From: Lysinibacillus fusiformis
GTDB lineage: Bacteria > Bacillota > Bacilli > Bacillales_A > Planococcaceae
Direction: 5' to 3'
Assembly: GCA_030027265.1 (NCBI GenBank)
Contig: JASENG010000003.1
Location: 248,001 to 312,000 of the forward strand
DNA: 64,000 nucleotides
The translations under genes were made by a program, and so were the position numbers. Shown piece by piece: positions 28,381-37,683 of this stretch (its first letter is position 1; every line of letters starts with the position of its first letter). The notes under the pieces were generated by a model. It saw nothing but the letters and a program-made list of their open reading frames with translations. It made no database searches and had not been told where the DNA came from.

Positions 28381-28929
28381 TTATAGCAAGTAAATTGTAT
28401 TCCCTTCTAAACCTAATGGAAGATTACCCATTTCTAACAATTCTATGATAGGTAAAAAGATATATCCCTCACCTGCAAGTTCCGCTGTGCAAGCCATTAC
28501 ACTTAAGTACATTGCTACCCCCACTAAATACTCGATCGATTTCTTATCCGTTGCTAGTTCAACCATATGTGAATAGGATGGATGAAAAATTAGTTCCGGT
28601 ATATAATCGCCCAACTCAAATAGCCGCTTCTCTTGTCCGGCTTGCCTAATTTTTTGGCTTAACCGTTCCGGAATCTCTTTTAAAACATTCCATAGTTCAC
28701 TTCCTTCAAATGTAAGACGACTAATTGTTTCCGGTAATTCTGCTTTTGATAACCATTTTATCGAATATGAACTCACATTAAGTAAATCCATAAAGCAGTT
28801 AACCTTTTCATCAGCTTCTCCCATTTGCACTCCAGCATTTTTCCCCCAGTGAATTGTTTGTAATCTAGTTATCATTGTATCAATGGAAGTCTTCAAATCA
28901 ATTTCTTCTATATTAGTAGTTTCAACCAT
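28381..28929 (-). CDS. Unknown protein, last gene of the aromatic cluster
   Basis: 182-aa soluble, mostly helical protein with no recognised motif. Segments include RLQTIHWGKNAGVQMGEADEKVNCFMDLL and a hydrophobic middle part (YLVGVAMYLSVMACTAELAGEGYIFLPIIELL). It follows the flavin monooxygenase gene by 30 bp and has a GGGAGCAGG ribosome site. The pathway otherwise lacks an obvious maleylpyruvate isomerase, so that step or a ligand-binding role is conceivable; nothing in the sequence proves it. Confidence 0.65.
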   Translation of the reverse strand: MVETTNIEEIDLKTSIDTMITRLQTIHWGKNAGVQMGEADEKVNCFMDLLNVSSYSIKWLSKAELPETISRLTFEGSELWNVLKEIPERLSQKIRQAGQEKRLFELGDYIPELIFHPSYSHMVELATDKKSIEYLVGVAMYLSVMACTAELAGEGYIFLPIIELLEMGNLPLGLEGNTIYLL

Positions 28930-28959
28930 TCTACCTGCTCCCTTCGATGAGGCAATAGC

Positions 28960-30189
28960 TTAATATTTTGTAGTTAATTCAGGTGGTCCAAATTTCGGAC
29001 CATAAGGACCTTCATCCAACCAACGCCCTAATCTAGGTATAACTGATACAAGCGACGCTGCTAATTCACGTTTCATATTCATATCTGGAGCATTCCCCTG
29101 TAAATGATGCAAAGCTGTGCTTGAACCATCGCGATTCCATAAAGCGGCGATTCTACGTTCGTTTGCCACCTCATCAATGGCTTGAGCCCGTTCGTCCTCT
29201 GAATTTGCTCGGATTGCTGTTTCAATTCCTTTGACTGCCAACAAGGCATCCGGTACTCCAGAGTTAAGGCCGCGAGCCCCGAATGGTGCGAATAAATGTG
29301 CTGCTTCCCCCGCTAGAAGTATTCTGCGTTTTTCATCCGTTAACGAGTTTGCTACAACTTGATGGAAGCGATATGTTGAAACCCAAGTTATTCGATCTGC
29401 ATATTTTGAATCCATCACTTTAGGCAGCCATTTTCTTACACCATTTATAGTAGAGAACTCCTCTGGATTATCTGACTCCAATAATTGCAGGTCCACACGC
29501 CATCCCCCTTTAAAAGGAACGAACATTACGTTGCGTCCTCCCATAGCTGGATGCTGATAATGGAATATTCTCTCAAGAGGAAGCGGATTTTCCTCATCTT
29601 CTTTAACATCAACCACTAAGAAAGTATCGTTTGTTCTGGGACCTTCCAGCTTTATGCCAGCCTGTTCCCGTACTACAGAGCGGGCTCCATCGCATCCAAT
29701 AATGTATTTTGCCTCCCATTCCTCACCCGATTTCGTTGTGAGAACGACACCATTATCTTCTATAACAAGTTTTTCTACTGGTGAATCCCAGGAGAATTGT
29801 ACCCCTGCTTCTACGCATTCCTCATAGATATACTTTTCAATTTCATCTTGATGAAGGGCAGTAAAATGCGGCAATTTATGAGAATCTTTGTTATTTGTCG
29901 GTCCATAATTACGTACATATACTTCTTTTCCCTTGTATAAGGTTCTTTTTACTGGCCAGATAATTCCGTTTCTCGCAAGAGTGAAACCCAGTCCAGTTGC
30001 AGTTTCTTCAAGAAGTTTTAATGTGGCACTGTGCAAGTAGATAGCACGGCTTCCTGGACGTTCACGACCAAATGGTTCTGCTTCCATAACAACAGAAGAG
30101 ATTCCCTTTTTTTGTAACGCAAGACCTGCTACAAGACCAACCGGACCTGCACCTACAACAATGACATCACATTTTTTTCTACGCGACAT
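28960..30189 (-). CDS. FAD-dependent aromatic hydroxylase (PheA/MhpA type)
   Basis: 409-aa flavoprotein monooxygenase. The FAD Rossmann motif is GAGPVGLVAGLAL (residues about 13-25), the NAD(P)H/FAD DG motif is GCDGARSVVREQ, and the ribityl-binding motif is LLAGEAAHLFAPFGARGLNSG. The last has Glu where GDAAH is usual. Likely role: hydroxylate a monohydroxybenzoate (or its CoA ester) to gentisate, next to a gentisate-dioxygenase-like gene. The ATG at 30189, eight bases after AAAGGAG, is preferred to an upstream in-frame start. The exact substrate cannot be read from sequence. Confidence 0.85.
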   Translation of the reverse strand: MSRRKKCDVIVVGAGPVGLVAGLALQKKGISSVVMEAEPFGRERPGSRAIYLHSATLKLLEETATGLGFTLARNGIIWPVKRTLYKGKEVYVRNYGPTNNKDSHKLPHFTALHQDEIEKYIYEECVEAGVQFSWDSPVEKLVIEDNGVVLTTKSGEEWEAKYIIGCDGARSVVREQAGIKLEGPRTNDTFLVVDVKEDEENPLPLERIFHYQHPAMGGRNVMFVPFKGGWRVDLQLLESDNPEEFSTINGVRKWLPKVMDSKYADRITWVSTYRFHQVVANSLTDEKRRILLAGEAAHLFAPFGARGLNSGVPDALLAVKGIETAIRANSEDERAQAIDEVANERRIAALWNRDGSSTALHHLQGNAPDMNMKRELAASLVSVIPRLGRWLDEGPYGPKFGPPELTTKY

Positions 30190-30380
30190 TTCCTTCTCTC
30201 CTTTTATACTCAATTTTCTTCTTTATTTAATAGAGTAATTTTCGAAATCTTGCATAAGTCAGCTGCATCACTTATAGAAAACCCTAAATTTTTATAGGGA
30301 GAGTTTCTTAAGAATCTCCTTTTAAAAAAAGGCTCATATAGGGTACATTTCTCCTAATGAGCATCCAATAAATCTTTTTT

Positions 30381-31226
30381 TTACTCAACTGTGTGATAAA
30401 CACTTACTTCAAAACCGCCAATTTGCTCAATTTCAATTCTTACCGAATCCCCATGTTCAATTGGCCCAACACCTTCTGGAGTACCTGTTGCAATGATGTC
30501 CCCAGGATTCAACGTCATATTATTGCAAGCTACTTCAAAACATTTATAGCAATCATAGATTAAGTGTTTTGTACTGCCATCTTGACGAACTTCATCATTG
30601 ACCCACAATGTCATTTTCAAGTCATTTGGATCTTCAATTTCGTCCGATGTTACAATCCAGGGACCTACCGGCGTAAACGTATCGAAAGACTTTCGCCATG
30701 TACGTTCTTCATTTCCTCTTATCGAAATATCCAGCAATGCAAAATAGCCAAATATATAATTTTTCGCATCTTCTGCTTTTACATTTTTTGCCTTCTTGCC
30801 AACAATATAGCCTAACTCCGCTTCATGATCGGTACGCCGATCTTTGAAGGGAAGAATAATTGGTTCTGATGGTCCCGATAGTGAATCAGGCGACTTCAGA
30901 AACAAAGCCAATTCTTCTATTGTACGTGGCGCATTGTTGAACATTTCATTCATTTCTTTTTGATGGTTTTTATAATTAACGGGTGCTGCCCAAATTTTTT
31001 TAGTGGCAGGAATAGGTGAATGAAGTTTTACGCTTGATAAAGGATAAGCAGTACCAGTATGAAGAGAGTTCTCTATCTTGCCTCTTAACTCATCAAAGTT
31101 TTCGATGAGGTTTTGAAAGGATTCGCTTGGATTTGCCGGAATCCAATTGACAGCATCGGATACATCAATTACTACATTGTCTTTTACGATTCCAAGCAAA
31201 TGATCGTTAAAAATTGCAATCTTCAT
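30381..31226 (-). CDS. Fumarylacetoacetate hydrolase-family protein (fumarylpyruvate/acylpyruvate hydrolase)
   Basis: 281-aa FAH-fold hydrolase. The metal-binding carboxylate signature is DHEAELGYIVGKKAKNV (residues about 133-150), followed by FALLDISIRGNE and the C-terminal NPGDIIATGTPEGVG. It is expected to cleave the ring-opened product of gentisate (maleyl- or fumarylpyruvate) to pyruvate and a C4 acid. It lies 18 bp after the dioxygenase gene. Confidence 0.88.
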   Translation of the reverse strand: MKIAIFNDHLLGIVKDNVVIDVSDAVNWIPANPSESFQNLIENFDELRGKIENSLHTGTAYPLSSVKLHSPIPATKKIWAAPVNYKNHQKEMNEMFNNAPRTIEELALFLKSPDSLSGPSEPIILPFKDRRTDHEAELGYIVGKKAKNVKAEDAKNYIFGYFALLDISIRGNEERTWRKSFDTFTPVGPWIVTSDEIEDPNDLKMTLWVNDEVRQDGSTKHLIYDCYKCFEVACNNMTLNPGDIIATGTPEGVGPIEHGDSVRIEIEQIGGFEVSVYHTVE

Positions 31227-31244
31227 TCCAATGCTCCCCCTTAT

Positions 31245-32363
31245 TTAAACTGTGATATCTGGAACAAATACTTTCTCTACTATTTGATGACCGTTGTAAT
31301 CTTGATACGGTTCGCTATACTCGAGCTCCAGCTTTTCCATAACGGGTTTGTCATTGAACGAAAATAGGAATGCGTCTTCTTCTCCAGTATTTGCATGCTC
31401 ATGCAAACTCCAAGGCGGTAAAATAAAGAAGTCCCCTTTTTCCCACTCGAACTTTTCTCCGTTTATCACTGTGTACCCTGACCCTTCCAGAACATGAAAA
31501 ATAGCACTGTGCACATGTCTATGTGCTTTTGTTTGCTGTCCTGGCTTAAGCTTTTGCATCATTGTACCAATCCGGGAATCTGCTGATCCTCCGGTTGTAG
31601 GATTGATATATTCTATTGCAAAACCATCATAGGGATCAGATTCAGATTCTTTCATCTCATCCAGCAAATATTTCACTCGATCAAATTTATAGCCAAAAAT
31701 AGGTGAAGGATACCCCGGCTCCTTCGTTTCATTGAGCTTTTTAAATGCGCCCATCGAAAATTGCTTCGTTGAGTAATTTTCTGGTGCTGCCATTGGATAG
31801 CTTTCCTCTTCGTATGGTTCAAAAAATGACGCAGCCATTGTTTTTACTAGCCCCACATCCAGTCCGTCAAGCCAGAACATCGGCTCTGTTCCTTCGTGTT
31901 TATGCTCATGCCATGTCCATGCCGGAGTGAGTATCATATCTCCGCGCTCCATATATGTTTTTTTACCATTTACTGCGGTATATGCCCCGTCTCCTTCGAT
32001 CACAAATCGAATAGCAGATTGAGAATGCTGATGAGAAGGTGCACTCTCCCCTGGTAATAATAATTGGATACCAGCATATAGAGTATGCGTACCATAACCT
32101 ACTAGCCCACGTTTTAATAGGCTCGGATTTTGTAAATAAACAACACGCCGTTCTGCATCCCTCCCTGGTTTAAGCAGCTCCCCAGCCTTTAATACATACT
32201 GGCGAATTGTTTTCCATTTCCAAAGATATGGCTCAACATCATGGACAGGCTCCTTTGTAACCATATGACCCAAATCATACCAAAGCGGCCCTAAATTTTT
32301 TTCTTTCATTCCTTCATAATATTGATCTAGTTCTTCGTTAACCGCTACCTCGTTTTTCGGCAT
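31245..32363 (-). CDS. Gentisate 1,2-dioxygenase-like bicupin
   Basis: 372-aa bicupin. The N-terminal cupin carries the iron-ligand pattern HQHSQSAIRFVIEG ... TPAWTWHEHKHEG (residues about 105-160). The C-terminal cupin repeats it (HRHVHSAIFHVLEG ... LPPWSLHEHANTG). Gentisate, 1-hydroxy-2-naphthoate and salicylate dioxygenases share this fold and length. With the adjacent hydroxylase and FAH hydrolase, ring cleavage of gentisate is the simplest reading. Confidence 0.87.
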   Translation of the reverse strand: MPKNEVAVNEELDQYYEGMKEKNLGPLWYDLGHMVTKEPVHDVEPYLWKWKTIRQYVLKAGELLKPGRDAERRVVYLQNPSLLKRGLVGYGTHTLYAGIQLLLPGESAPSHQHSQSAIRFVIEGDGAYTAVNGKKTYMERGDMILTPAWTWHEHKHEGTEPMFWLDGLDVGLVKTMAASFFEPYEEESYPMAAPENYSTKQFSMGAFKKLNETKEPGYPSPIFGYKFDRVKYLLDEMKESESDPYDGFAIEYINPTTGGSADSRIGTMMQKLKPGQQTKAHRHVHSAIFHVLEGSGYTVINGEKFEWEKGDFFILPPWSLHEHANTGEEDAFLFSFNDKPVMEKLELEYSEPYQDYNGHQIVEKVFVPDITV

Positions 32364-32427
32364 ACTTCTCTCTCCTTTATTAAATGATGAATAGCATTGG
32401 GAAAAACGTTATTTTTGCCGAGTATTC

Positions 32428-32853
32428 TCAAGCCTTTACTTGAATATCTGCTTCCAGCATGAGCATCTTTTCTTTTACTTCATCCGGAATCGGCTGTGCT
32501 TTTGGCGTATCTTTAAAGGAAGTCCACGCTCGAACTTCATACCCGCTCGCTATGCAAAATTCCCCTTTAAAAAATAGGTGACTGATTTTGAACACTTTAT
32601 TTTTAATTTCTTGTACCGAACTTTGAATTCGTACATTATCTTCAAATAGAAGAGACTGTTTAAACTGGCAATTTGCCTCCAGTATCGGACACCCGATTTG
32701 TTGTTCTTTAAACAATATAGAAGAAGGAAAACCGATCGCGGCTAAATATTCATGTGTAGCTTCATCCATCCATTTATAAAAGTTTGGATAATATACAATC
32801 CCTGCCGCATCTGTATCTCCCCATCGCACTTTAAAGTCATAGTTATTTTTCAT
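32428..32853 (-). CDS. 4-hydroxybenzoyl-CoA-type thioesterase
   Basis: 141-aa hotdog-fold thioesterase. The active-site motif VRWGDTDAAGIVYYPNFYKWMDEATHEY (residues 8-36) contains the catalytic Asp of the 4HBT family. In context it would hydrolyse the hydroxybenzoyl-CoA produced by thiolysis, releasing the free acid for the flavin hydroxylase. It is 20 bp from the ligase gene. Confidence 0.88.
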   Translation of the reverse strand: MKNNYDFKVRWGDTDAAGIVYYPNFYKWMDEATHEYLAAIGFPSSILFKEQQIGCPILEANCQFKQSLLFEDNVRIQSSVQEIKNKVFKISHLFFKGEFCIASGYEVRAWTSFKDTPKAQPIPDEVKEKMLMLEADIQVKA

Positions 32854-32873
32854 ACATGCATCCTCTTTTGCTA

Positions 32874-34436
32874 TTAGACTGGACGACCCAGTTCGCCTGC
32901 CACTTGATCGCGCAGTTTTAGTTTCTGAATTTTACCGCTCGCAGTAACTGGGAAGTCATTTGTAAAGATTACCTTTCCAGGAAGCTTATAAATAGCTAGC
33001 TGCTCTTTTAAAAAGCCTTTTATTTCTTCTTCCGTGCTGCTTACTCCCTCTTTCAGGCGAATCACGGCACATACAATCTCACCGAGCGTTCCATCCGGTA
33101 GACCGATAACGGCTGCTTCAGCTATTTTGAAATGCCTCAACAATACCCCTTCAATTTCTTGTGGATATATATTGAAACCACCTCGTATTATCAGTTCTTT
33201 CTTCCTGCCAACTATTGTTAAATATCCTTTTTCGTCTAGTATTCCTAAATCTCCCGTATAGAACCATCCTTCATGATCCAGGACTTTAGCAGTTTGTTCT
33301 GGCAGCTTGTAATAGCCCTTCATGATGCCAAACCCTTTTATCGCAATTTCACCTACTGTACCATTTGGGAGCTTTTCCCGTTGATCGTTAACAATTTTCA
33401 GCTCTACACCTGGAATAGGTTTACCGACTGTTTTACAAATTCTAAATTCATCGTCATCAAATGGCGTTAGCGTGACAGAAACCGTTTCAGTGACTCCGTA
33501 TGATTGGCAAAGATTGATACCCAATCGCTCCCTGATTTCCTTCATTTTTTCTGCCGATATAGAAGATGCTCCTACTATTCCAGCCCTTAAGGAGGATATA
33601 TCGTACTGGTCAAAATTTTCAGCTTCCAGTACTTTAATAAACATTGTCGGAACACCTTGTTTAATCGTAATTTTTTCTTGTTCAATCAATTGCAGCATCT
33701 GTTCTGGGTGGAACTTTTCCTGCAACACCATGCGGGCTCCGGAAGTAATAGCGCAAAAAAGGTTAATCGCCATTCCAAAAATATGGAAAAAGGGTGAAGA
33801 TATAACGAATACATCTTTTTCTGTACATTGAAGCCCTCGTTTCATGGTGTTGGCTGATTGAACAACACTACGATGGGTAATCATAACCCCCTTAGGAGTA
33901 CCTGTTGTCCCGGATGTGTAAAGAATACAAAAAATATCATTTTTTGTATCGATGTCTTCTTCAGCTGTATTATCAATTGGGGAAAGTAATTCTTCATAAG
34001 ATAGGAAACCATCCAGTTTACATTTAACCGTGATGATTTCAGGAACGAGATTAGTAGCTTCCTTGAATCCAATGCTCTCTTCAAATTCTTCAGAAGCAAA
34101 TAGAATCCTTGGTTCTGAATTTTTCAAGATAAATTCGACTTCAAGTTTTTTATACTTGGGATTGAAGGGAACGAGTATGGCACCAATTTTAGCAACAGCA
34201 AAAAAGATAACAGCTGTTTCATACCAGTTGGGTAAAACTACAGCGATTCGCTCCCCTTTTTTTACTCCTTTTTTCTTCAAACACGAAGCTAGAATATCTA
34301 CATCTTTTTCAATATTTGAATATGAATAGCGATGTTTTAAGTCGTATATTGCCTCTTTTGCACCAAAATTTTCAGTTGTCCGCTTTAGTAAACCGTAAAC
34401 GGTCATTTGATTTTCTCTCTCATCCATGCCTTTCAT
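32874..34436 (-). CDS. Acyl/aryl-CoA ligase (AMP-forming)
   Basis: 520-aa ANL-superfamily ligase. The P-loop is CILYTSGTTGTPKGVMITH (about residue 165), followed by QSYGVTE (A4), GWFYTGDLG (A7) and the catalytic hinge and Lys GRKKELIIRGGFNIYPQEIE ... VTASGKIQKLKLR. It activates a carboxylic acid to its CoA ester with ATP. The cluster suggests a hydroxylated aryl-alkenoic acid as substrate, but chain or ring preference is not evident. The ATG at 34436 behind GGGAG is chosen over an upstream in-frame start. Confidence 0.9.
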   Translation of the reverse strand: MKGMDERENQMTVYGLLKRTTENFGAKEAIYDLKHRYSYSNIEKDVDILASCLKKKGVKKGERIAVVLPNWYETAVIFFAVAKIGAILVPFNPKYKKLEVEFILKNSEPRILFASEEFEESIGFKEATNLVPEIITVKCKLDGFLSYEELLSPIDNTAEEDIDTKNDIFCILYTSGTTGTPKGVMITHRSVVQSANTMKRGLQCTEKDVFVISSPFFHIFGMAINLFCAITSGARMVLQEKFHPEQMLQLIEQEKITIKQGVPTMFIKVLEAENFDQYDISSLRAGIVGASSISAEKMKEIRERLGINLCQSYGVTETVSVTLTPFDDDEFRICKTVGKPIPGVELKIVNDQREKLPNGTVGEIAIKGFGIMKGYYKLPEQTAKVLDHEGWFYTGDLGILDEKGYLTIVGRKKELIIRGGFNIYPQEIEGVLLRHFKIAEAAVIGLPDGTLGEIVCAVIRLKEGVSSTEEEIKGFLKEQLAIYKLPGKVIFTNDFPVTASGKIQKLKLRDQVAGELGRPV

Positions 34437-34599
34437 CCCACTCCCTTGTTTTACAAAAATTAACAAGTGATAGATAAAAAAATTTGTATACCTACAAGAT
34501 TTATTTACCCTTCAAATTCTAAATAGCATACAGTTAAAGATTCGATAAATTGCTCGAAAACCCTTGAAAATAATGGTTATATTAATCTATTTACTAAAT

Positions 34600-35775
34600 T
34601 CATAGAACTTCCCAAACAGCGGCGATTCCTTGGCCACCGCCAATACACACGGCAGAAACTCCATATTTTTTGTTTCGTCTTTTTAATTCATAGATTAGCG
34701 ACATTGATATTCTCGTTCCGCTGGCCGCTAGCGGATGGCCTAGTGCAATTGCTCCACCATTTACATTTCCCTTCTCAAGATCAAATCCCAACTCTTTTTG
34801 ACATGCTAGATATTGTGCTGAGAAGGCCTCATTTATTTCGATTAAATCTATGTCTCCCAGAGCCATATTTGCCTTTTTCAAAGCTCCTCTAATGGCCGGA
34901 ACAGGACCAATGCCCATATATTTCGGCTCCACTCCAACAACATCCCATGAAACCAAGCGAGCAATCGGCGTAAGCCCGCGCTTAGCAGCATATTCACCTG
35001 AAGCAACTATAATTGCTGCGGCACCATCCACCATCCCACTCGCATTTCCAGGTGTGACAACGCCATTTTCAACAAATCTTGGTTTTAGTCTACCAAGTTG
35101 TTCCATACTCGTATGACGAACGTGTTCATCATCTGTAATGACTTTTTCTTCCTTGCGTCCTTTAACAGTTACAGGAACAATTTCTTTCTGTAAAAACCCC
35201 TTCTCTCTTGCTGCAAGGGCACGTTCATGACTTGAATAAGCATGTTCATCCACTTCAACTCGCGAAATGTTATACTTTGACGCAAGATTTTCTGCCGTTT
35301 CGGCCATTGAGCACCCTCCATAGGTATCATAAAGGCCGTCCCATACCCAGTCCTCAACAACTGGTGCACCTAACTGGCTTCCCCATCTCATTCCTCGAAT
35401 AACATGCGGCACCTGACTCATACTCTCAGTCCCGCCAGCTAAAACAACATCCGCTTCGTTTGTTAAGATATAGCGCCCTGCAGTTAAGATGGATTCGACC
35501 CCTGTACCGCATAAACGATTAATAGTTATGGCTGGGACATTGATCGGTGTTCCTGCCTTCAATCCTACATGTCTTGCAAGTAAGTGAGCATCCTTGCTGG
35601 ATTGTTGTACATTTCCAAACACAACTTGATCAACTTCCTCAGCCGAAATATTTGCTCTTTGCAGTGCCTCTTTTGCGGCGATCGCACCAAGATCAGTAGC
35701 ACTAATATCACGGAAAGATCCAGAAATCTCAGCAAACGGAGTTCTTGCGCCTTCTAAAATGACAATATCTTTCAT
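34600..35775 (-). CDS. Thiolase (3-ketoacyl-CoA / acetyl-CoA acyltransferase)
   Basis: 391-aa thiolase. The acylated cysteine is in INRLCGTGVESI (about residue 90), the histidine in GGAIALGHPLAASGTR, and the second cysteine in CIGGGQGIAAVWE. The last motif has Gln where Met is usual in CIGGGMG. It would release acetyl-CoA from a 3-keto-acyl-CoA, leaving an aroyl-CoA. GAGGTG with an 8-base gap selects the ATG at 35775 over a GTG three codons upstream. Confidence 0.92.
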   Translation of the reverse strand: MKDIVILEGARTPFAEISGSFRDISATDLGAIAAKEALQRANISAEEVDQVVFGNVQQSSKDAHLLARHVGLKAGTPINVPAITINRLCGTGVESILTAGRYILTNEADVVLAGGTESMSQVPHVIRGMRWGSQLGAPVVEDWVWDGLYDTYGGCSMAETAENLASKYNISRVEVDEHAYSSHERALAAREKGFLQKEIVPVTVKGRKEEKVITDDEHVRHTSMEQLGRLKPRFVENGVVTPGNASGMVDGAAAIIVASGEYAAKRGLTPIARLVSWDVVGVEPKYMGIGPVPAIRGALKKANMALGDIDLIEINEAFSAQYLACQKELGFDLEKGNVNGGAIALGHPLAASGTRISMSLIYELKRRNKKYGVSAVCIGGGQGIAAVWEVL

Positions 35776-35804
35776 GGTTTTCACCTCATTTACCTCGCAG
35801 TTTT

Positions 35805-36587
35805 TTATCTTCCTATATAAACAGGCTTTCTTTTTTCAACGAAGGCTTGTAGCCCCTCTACTCTGTCTTGGGTAGAAAAAGCATTCCCGAAGCAAGCGCT
35901 CTCAATCATAAGACCAGATTCCAAATCTGTATTACCGCCTGCATTTACTGCTGTTTTTACCATTTGAAGAGCGACAGGCGGTTTTTGAGCTAATTTGATT
36001 GCCCACTCTTTAGCAGCAAGAAGAACCTCATCTGTTGGAACTACTTTATTAACAATTCTCAATTCCAAAGCTCTGTTCGCATCAAACATCTCTCCAAAAT
36101 AGAGCAATTCCTTCGCGATACCCTGCCCGACAATTTTCTGCAATCGTTGCGTACCGCCACCGCCTGGAATAATTCCAAGACCAACTTCCGGAAAAGCAAA
36201 CTTTGCTCTTTCTGAACTGATGCGAAGGTCACAAGCAAGCGCAAGCTCCAAGCCGCCACCAAGTGCTAAGCCGTTCAATGCAGCAATGACCGGCTTTGTG
36301 ACATGTTCAATTTTACTGAAGACGGTTCTGCTGACTTTATTCATTTTATTGACCCCTACAAGATCGAGACCAGCCATTTCATTAATGTCGGCTCCCGCTA
36401 CAAAAGCCTTCTCTCCGCTTCCCGTTAGAATGATTGCCCGAACTTCGTCATTGCCTTCCAACTCATCAAATAGAGTAGAAAGCTCTTGAAAAACTGCCGT
36501 ATTTAATGGATTAACAGGTGGCCTGTTTATCGTAACAACTGCAACATTTTCCTCAATCTCGCATAGTAAAAATTCATAGTTCATCAT
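35805..36587 (-). CDS. Enoyl-CoA hydratase (crotonase family)
   Basis: 260-aa crotonase. The oxyanion-hole segments are AFVAGADINEM and LALGGGLELALACD, and the catalytic glutamates are in GGGLE and FPEVGLGIIPGGGGTQRL. It hydrates a 2-enoyl-CoA to 3-hydroxyacyl-CoA; in this cluster that could be an aryl-acryloyl-CoA. It sits 13 bp from the dehydrogenase gene and shortly before the thiolase gene, forming a complete side-chain beta-oxidation set. Confidence 0.92.
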   Translation of the reverse strand: MMNYEFLLCEIEENVAVVTINRPPVNPLNTAVFQELSTLFDELEGNDEVRAIILTGSGEKAFVAGADINEMAGLDLVGVNKMNKVSRTVFSKIEHVTKPVIAALNGLALGGGLELALACDLRISSERAKFAFPEVGLGIIPGGGGTQRLQKIVGQGIAKELLYFGEMFDANRALELRIVNKVVPTDEVLLAAKEWAIKLAQKPPVALQMVKTAVNAGGNTDLESGLMIESACFGNAFSTQDRVEGLQAFVEKRKPVYIGR

Positions 36588-36600
36588 TTATTCCCCCTAA

Positions 36601-37455
36601 TTATTGATAATCGTAAAAACCTGCGCCTGTTTTCTTTCCATGGCGACCTGCTCGAACCAGCTGTTTTAATAATTGCGGTGGAGCAAAATGAGGATCATTG
36701 AATTCATTCTTGAAGTATTCCATCACATGGTAGCCAATCTCGACTCCTGCATAATCTTGCAGTGTAAATGGCCCCATTGGGTAATTTAATCCTAGAGTTA
36801 CCGCCTTATCGATATCTTCTGCAGAGGCAACTCCTTCTTCAAGAAGCTTGATCGCTTCGATGAATTGCGGAATCATGATTCGGTTAACGATAAATCCAGG
36901 TGAATCCTTTTTTACTTCAACCGGTTCTTTAGACAGCTTTTTAGATAGCGCTTTCAATTCTTCGACTGTTTCATCACTTGTTTTAAATCCACGAACAACC
37001 TCAACAAGCTTCATCAATTGTGCAGGATTAAAGAAATGCATGCCCGCCACACGTTCCGGCCTTTTTGTTGCCGCGGCAATTTCTGTAATAGACATGGACG
37101 AAGTATTTGTTGCTAGAATACATCCTTCTTTTACAATTTCATCTAGTTTCGAGAAAACGTCCTTCTTTAAATTAAGATCTTCCAAGACTGCCTCAATCAC
37201 AACATCGGCTCCGCGCATTTCTTCCAAGTTTGTCGTAGTTTGTATGCGTGCAAATGCCTCTTGTTTTTCCTGTTCTGTCATTTTCCCTCTTTGCACACTT
37301 TTGCTCATAAACTGATCGATACGTTCTAGGGCACCGTCTAAAAAACGTTCTTCGATATCATGCAAAATAACTTGAAAGTTATTCAAGACTGCTAGATTAG
37401 CAATTCCGGAACCCATTGAACCTGCACCAACCACACCGATTACTTGAATAGTCAT
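36601..37455 (-). CDS. 3-hydroxyacyl-CoA dehydrogenase (Hbd-like)
   Basis: 284-aa NAD-dependent dehydrogenase with Rossmann motif GVVGAGSMGSGIA (residues 6-18), TSSMSITEIAA, the catalytic His in MHFFNPAQLMKLVEVV, and a C-terminal 3HCDH domain (GFIVNRIMIPQF ... GLNYPMGPFTLQDYAG). It oxidises 3-hydroxyacyl-CoA to 3-ketoacyl-CoA. As the first gene of the catabolic operon, it follows a promoter with the shared CTAC-N5-GTAG operator. Confidence 0.93.
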   Translation of the reverse strand: MTIQVIGVVGAGSMGSGIANLAVLNNFQVILHDIEERFLDGALERIDQFMSKSVQRGKMTEQEKQEAFARIQTTTNLEEMRGADVVIEAVLEDLNLKKDVFSKLDEIVKEGCILATNTSSMSITEIAAATKRPERVAGMHFFNPAQLMKLVEVVRGFKTSDETVEELKALSKKLSKEPVEVKKDSPGFIVNRIMIPQFIEAIKLLEEGVASAEDIDKAVTLGLNYPMGPFTLQDYAGVEIGYHVMEYFKNEFNDPHFAPPQLLKQLVRAGRHGKKTGAGFYDYQ

Positions 37456-37498
37456 CTATTTCCATCCCCAATCTATTATTCTCAACTTCTATAAATAA

Positions 37499-37542
37499 AG
37501 TATAGCGGTCGCTACATCTGGTTTGTACCTACACAATGTAGG
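37499..37542 (-). promoter_or_regulatory. Catabolic operon promoter with CTAC-N5-GTAG operator
   Basis: A minus-strand -10 TATACT (37499-37504) has a poor -35 (TACAAA, 17-bp spacing). The inverted repeat CCTACACAATGTAGG (37528-37542) abuts the -35, with its centre 33.5 bp from the -10 centre. The same arrangement precedes the permease gene. This fits activation by the cluster's PucR-type regulator; binding is inferred. Confidence 0.65.
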
Positions 37543-37642
37543 AAAAAACATGCAAAACTTCGTATATTATATAGAAAGGATTTCATTTTGCGGATTGGAA
37601 GTTAGTGAGAGGTTCGAATCTTAGTTTTAGTTTTTTGAGCAT

Positions 37643-37669
37643 AAAAAAGCAGCCCAAAACTGGACTGCT
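37643..37669 (-). terminator. Terminator of the PucR-type regulator gene
   Basis: On the minus strand AGCAGTCC and GGGCTGCT (one G-T pair) form a hairpin followed by TTTTTTAT. Confidence 0.85.
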
Positions 37670-37683
37670 ACAAGTTTACGATT

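Noticed and set aside
34480-34505. Third copy of the CTAC-N5-GTAG operator before the ligase gene
   Set aside because: Only one half-site (CCTACA) is present, and no -10 lies at the matching distance.
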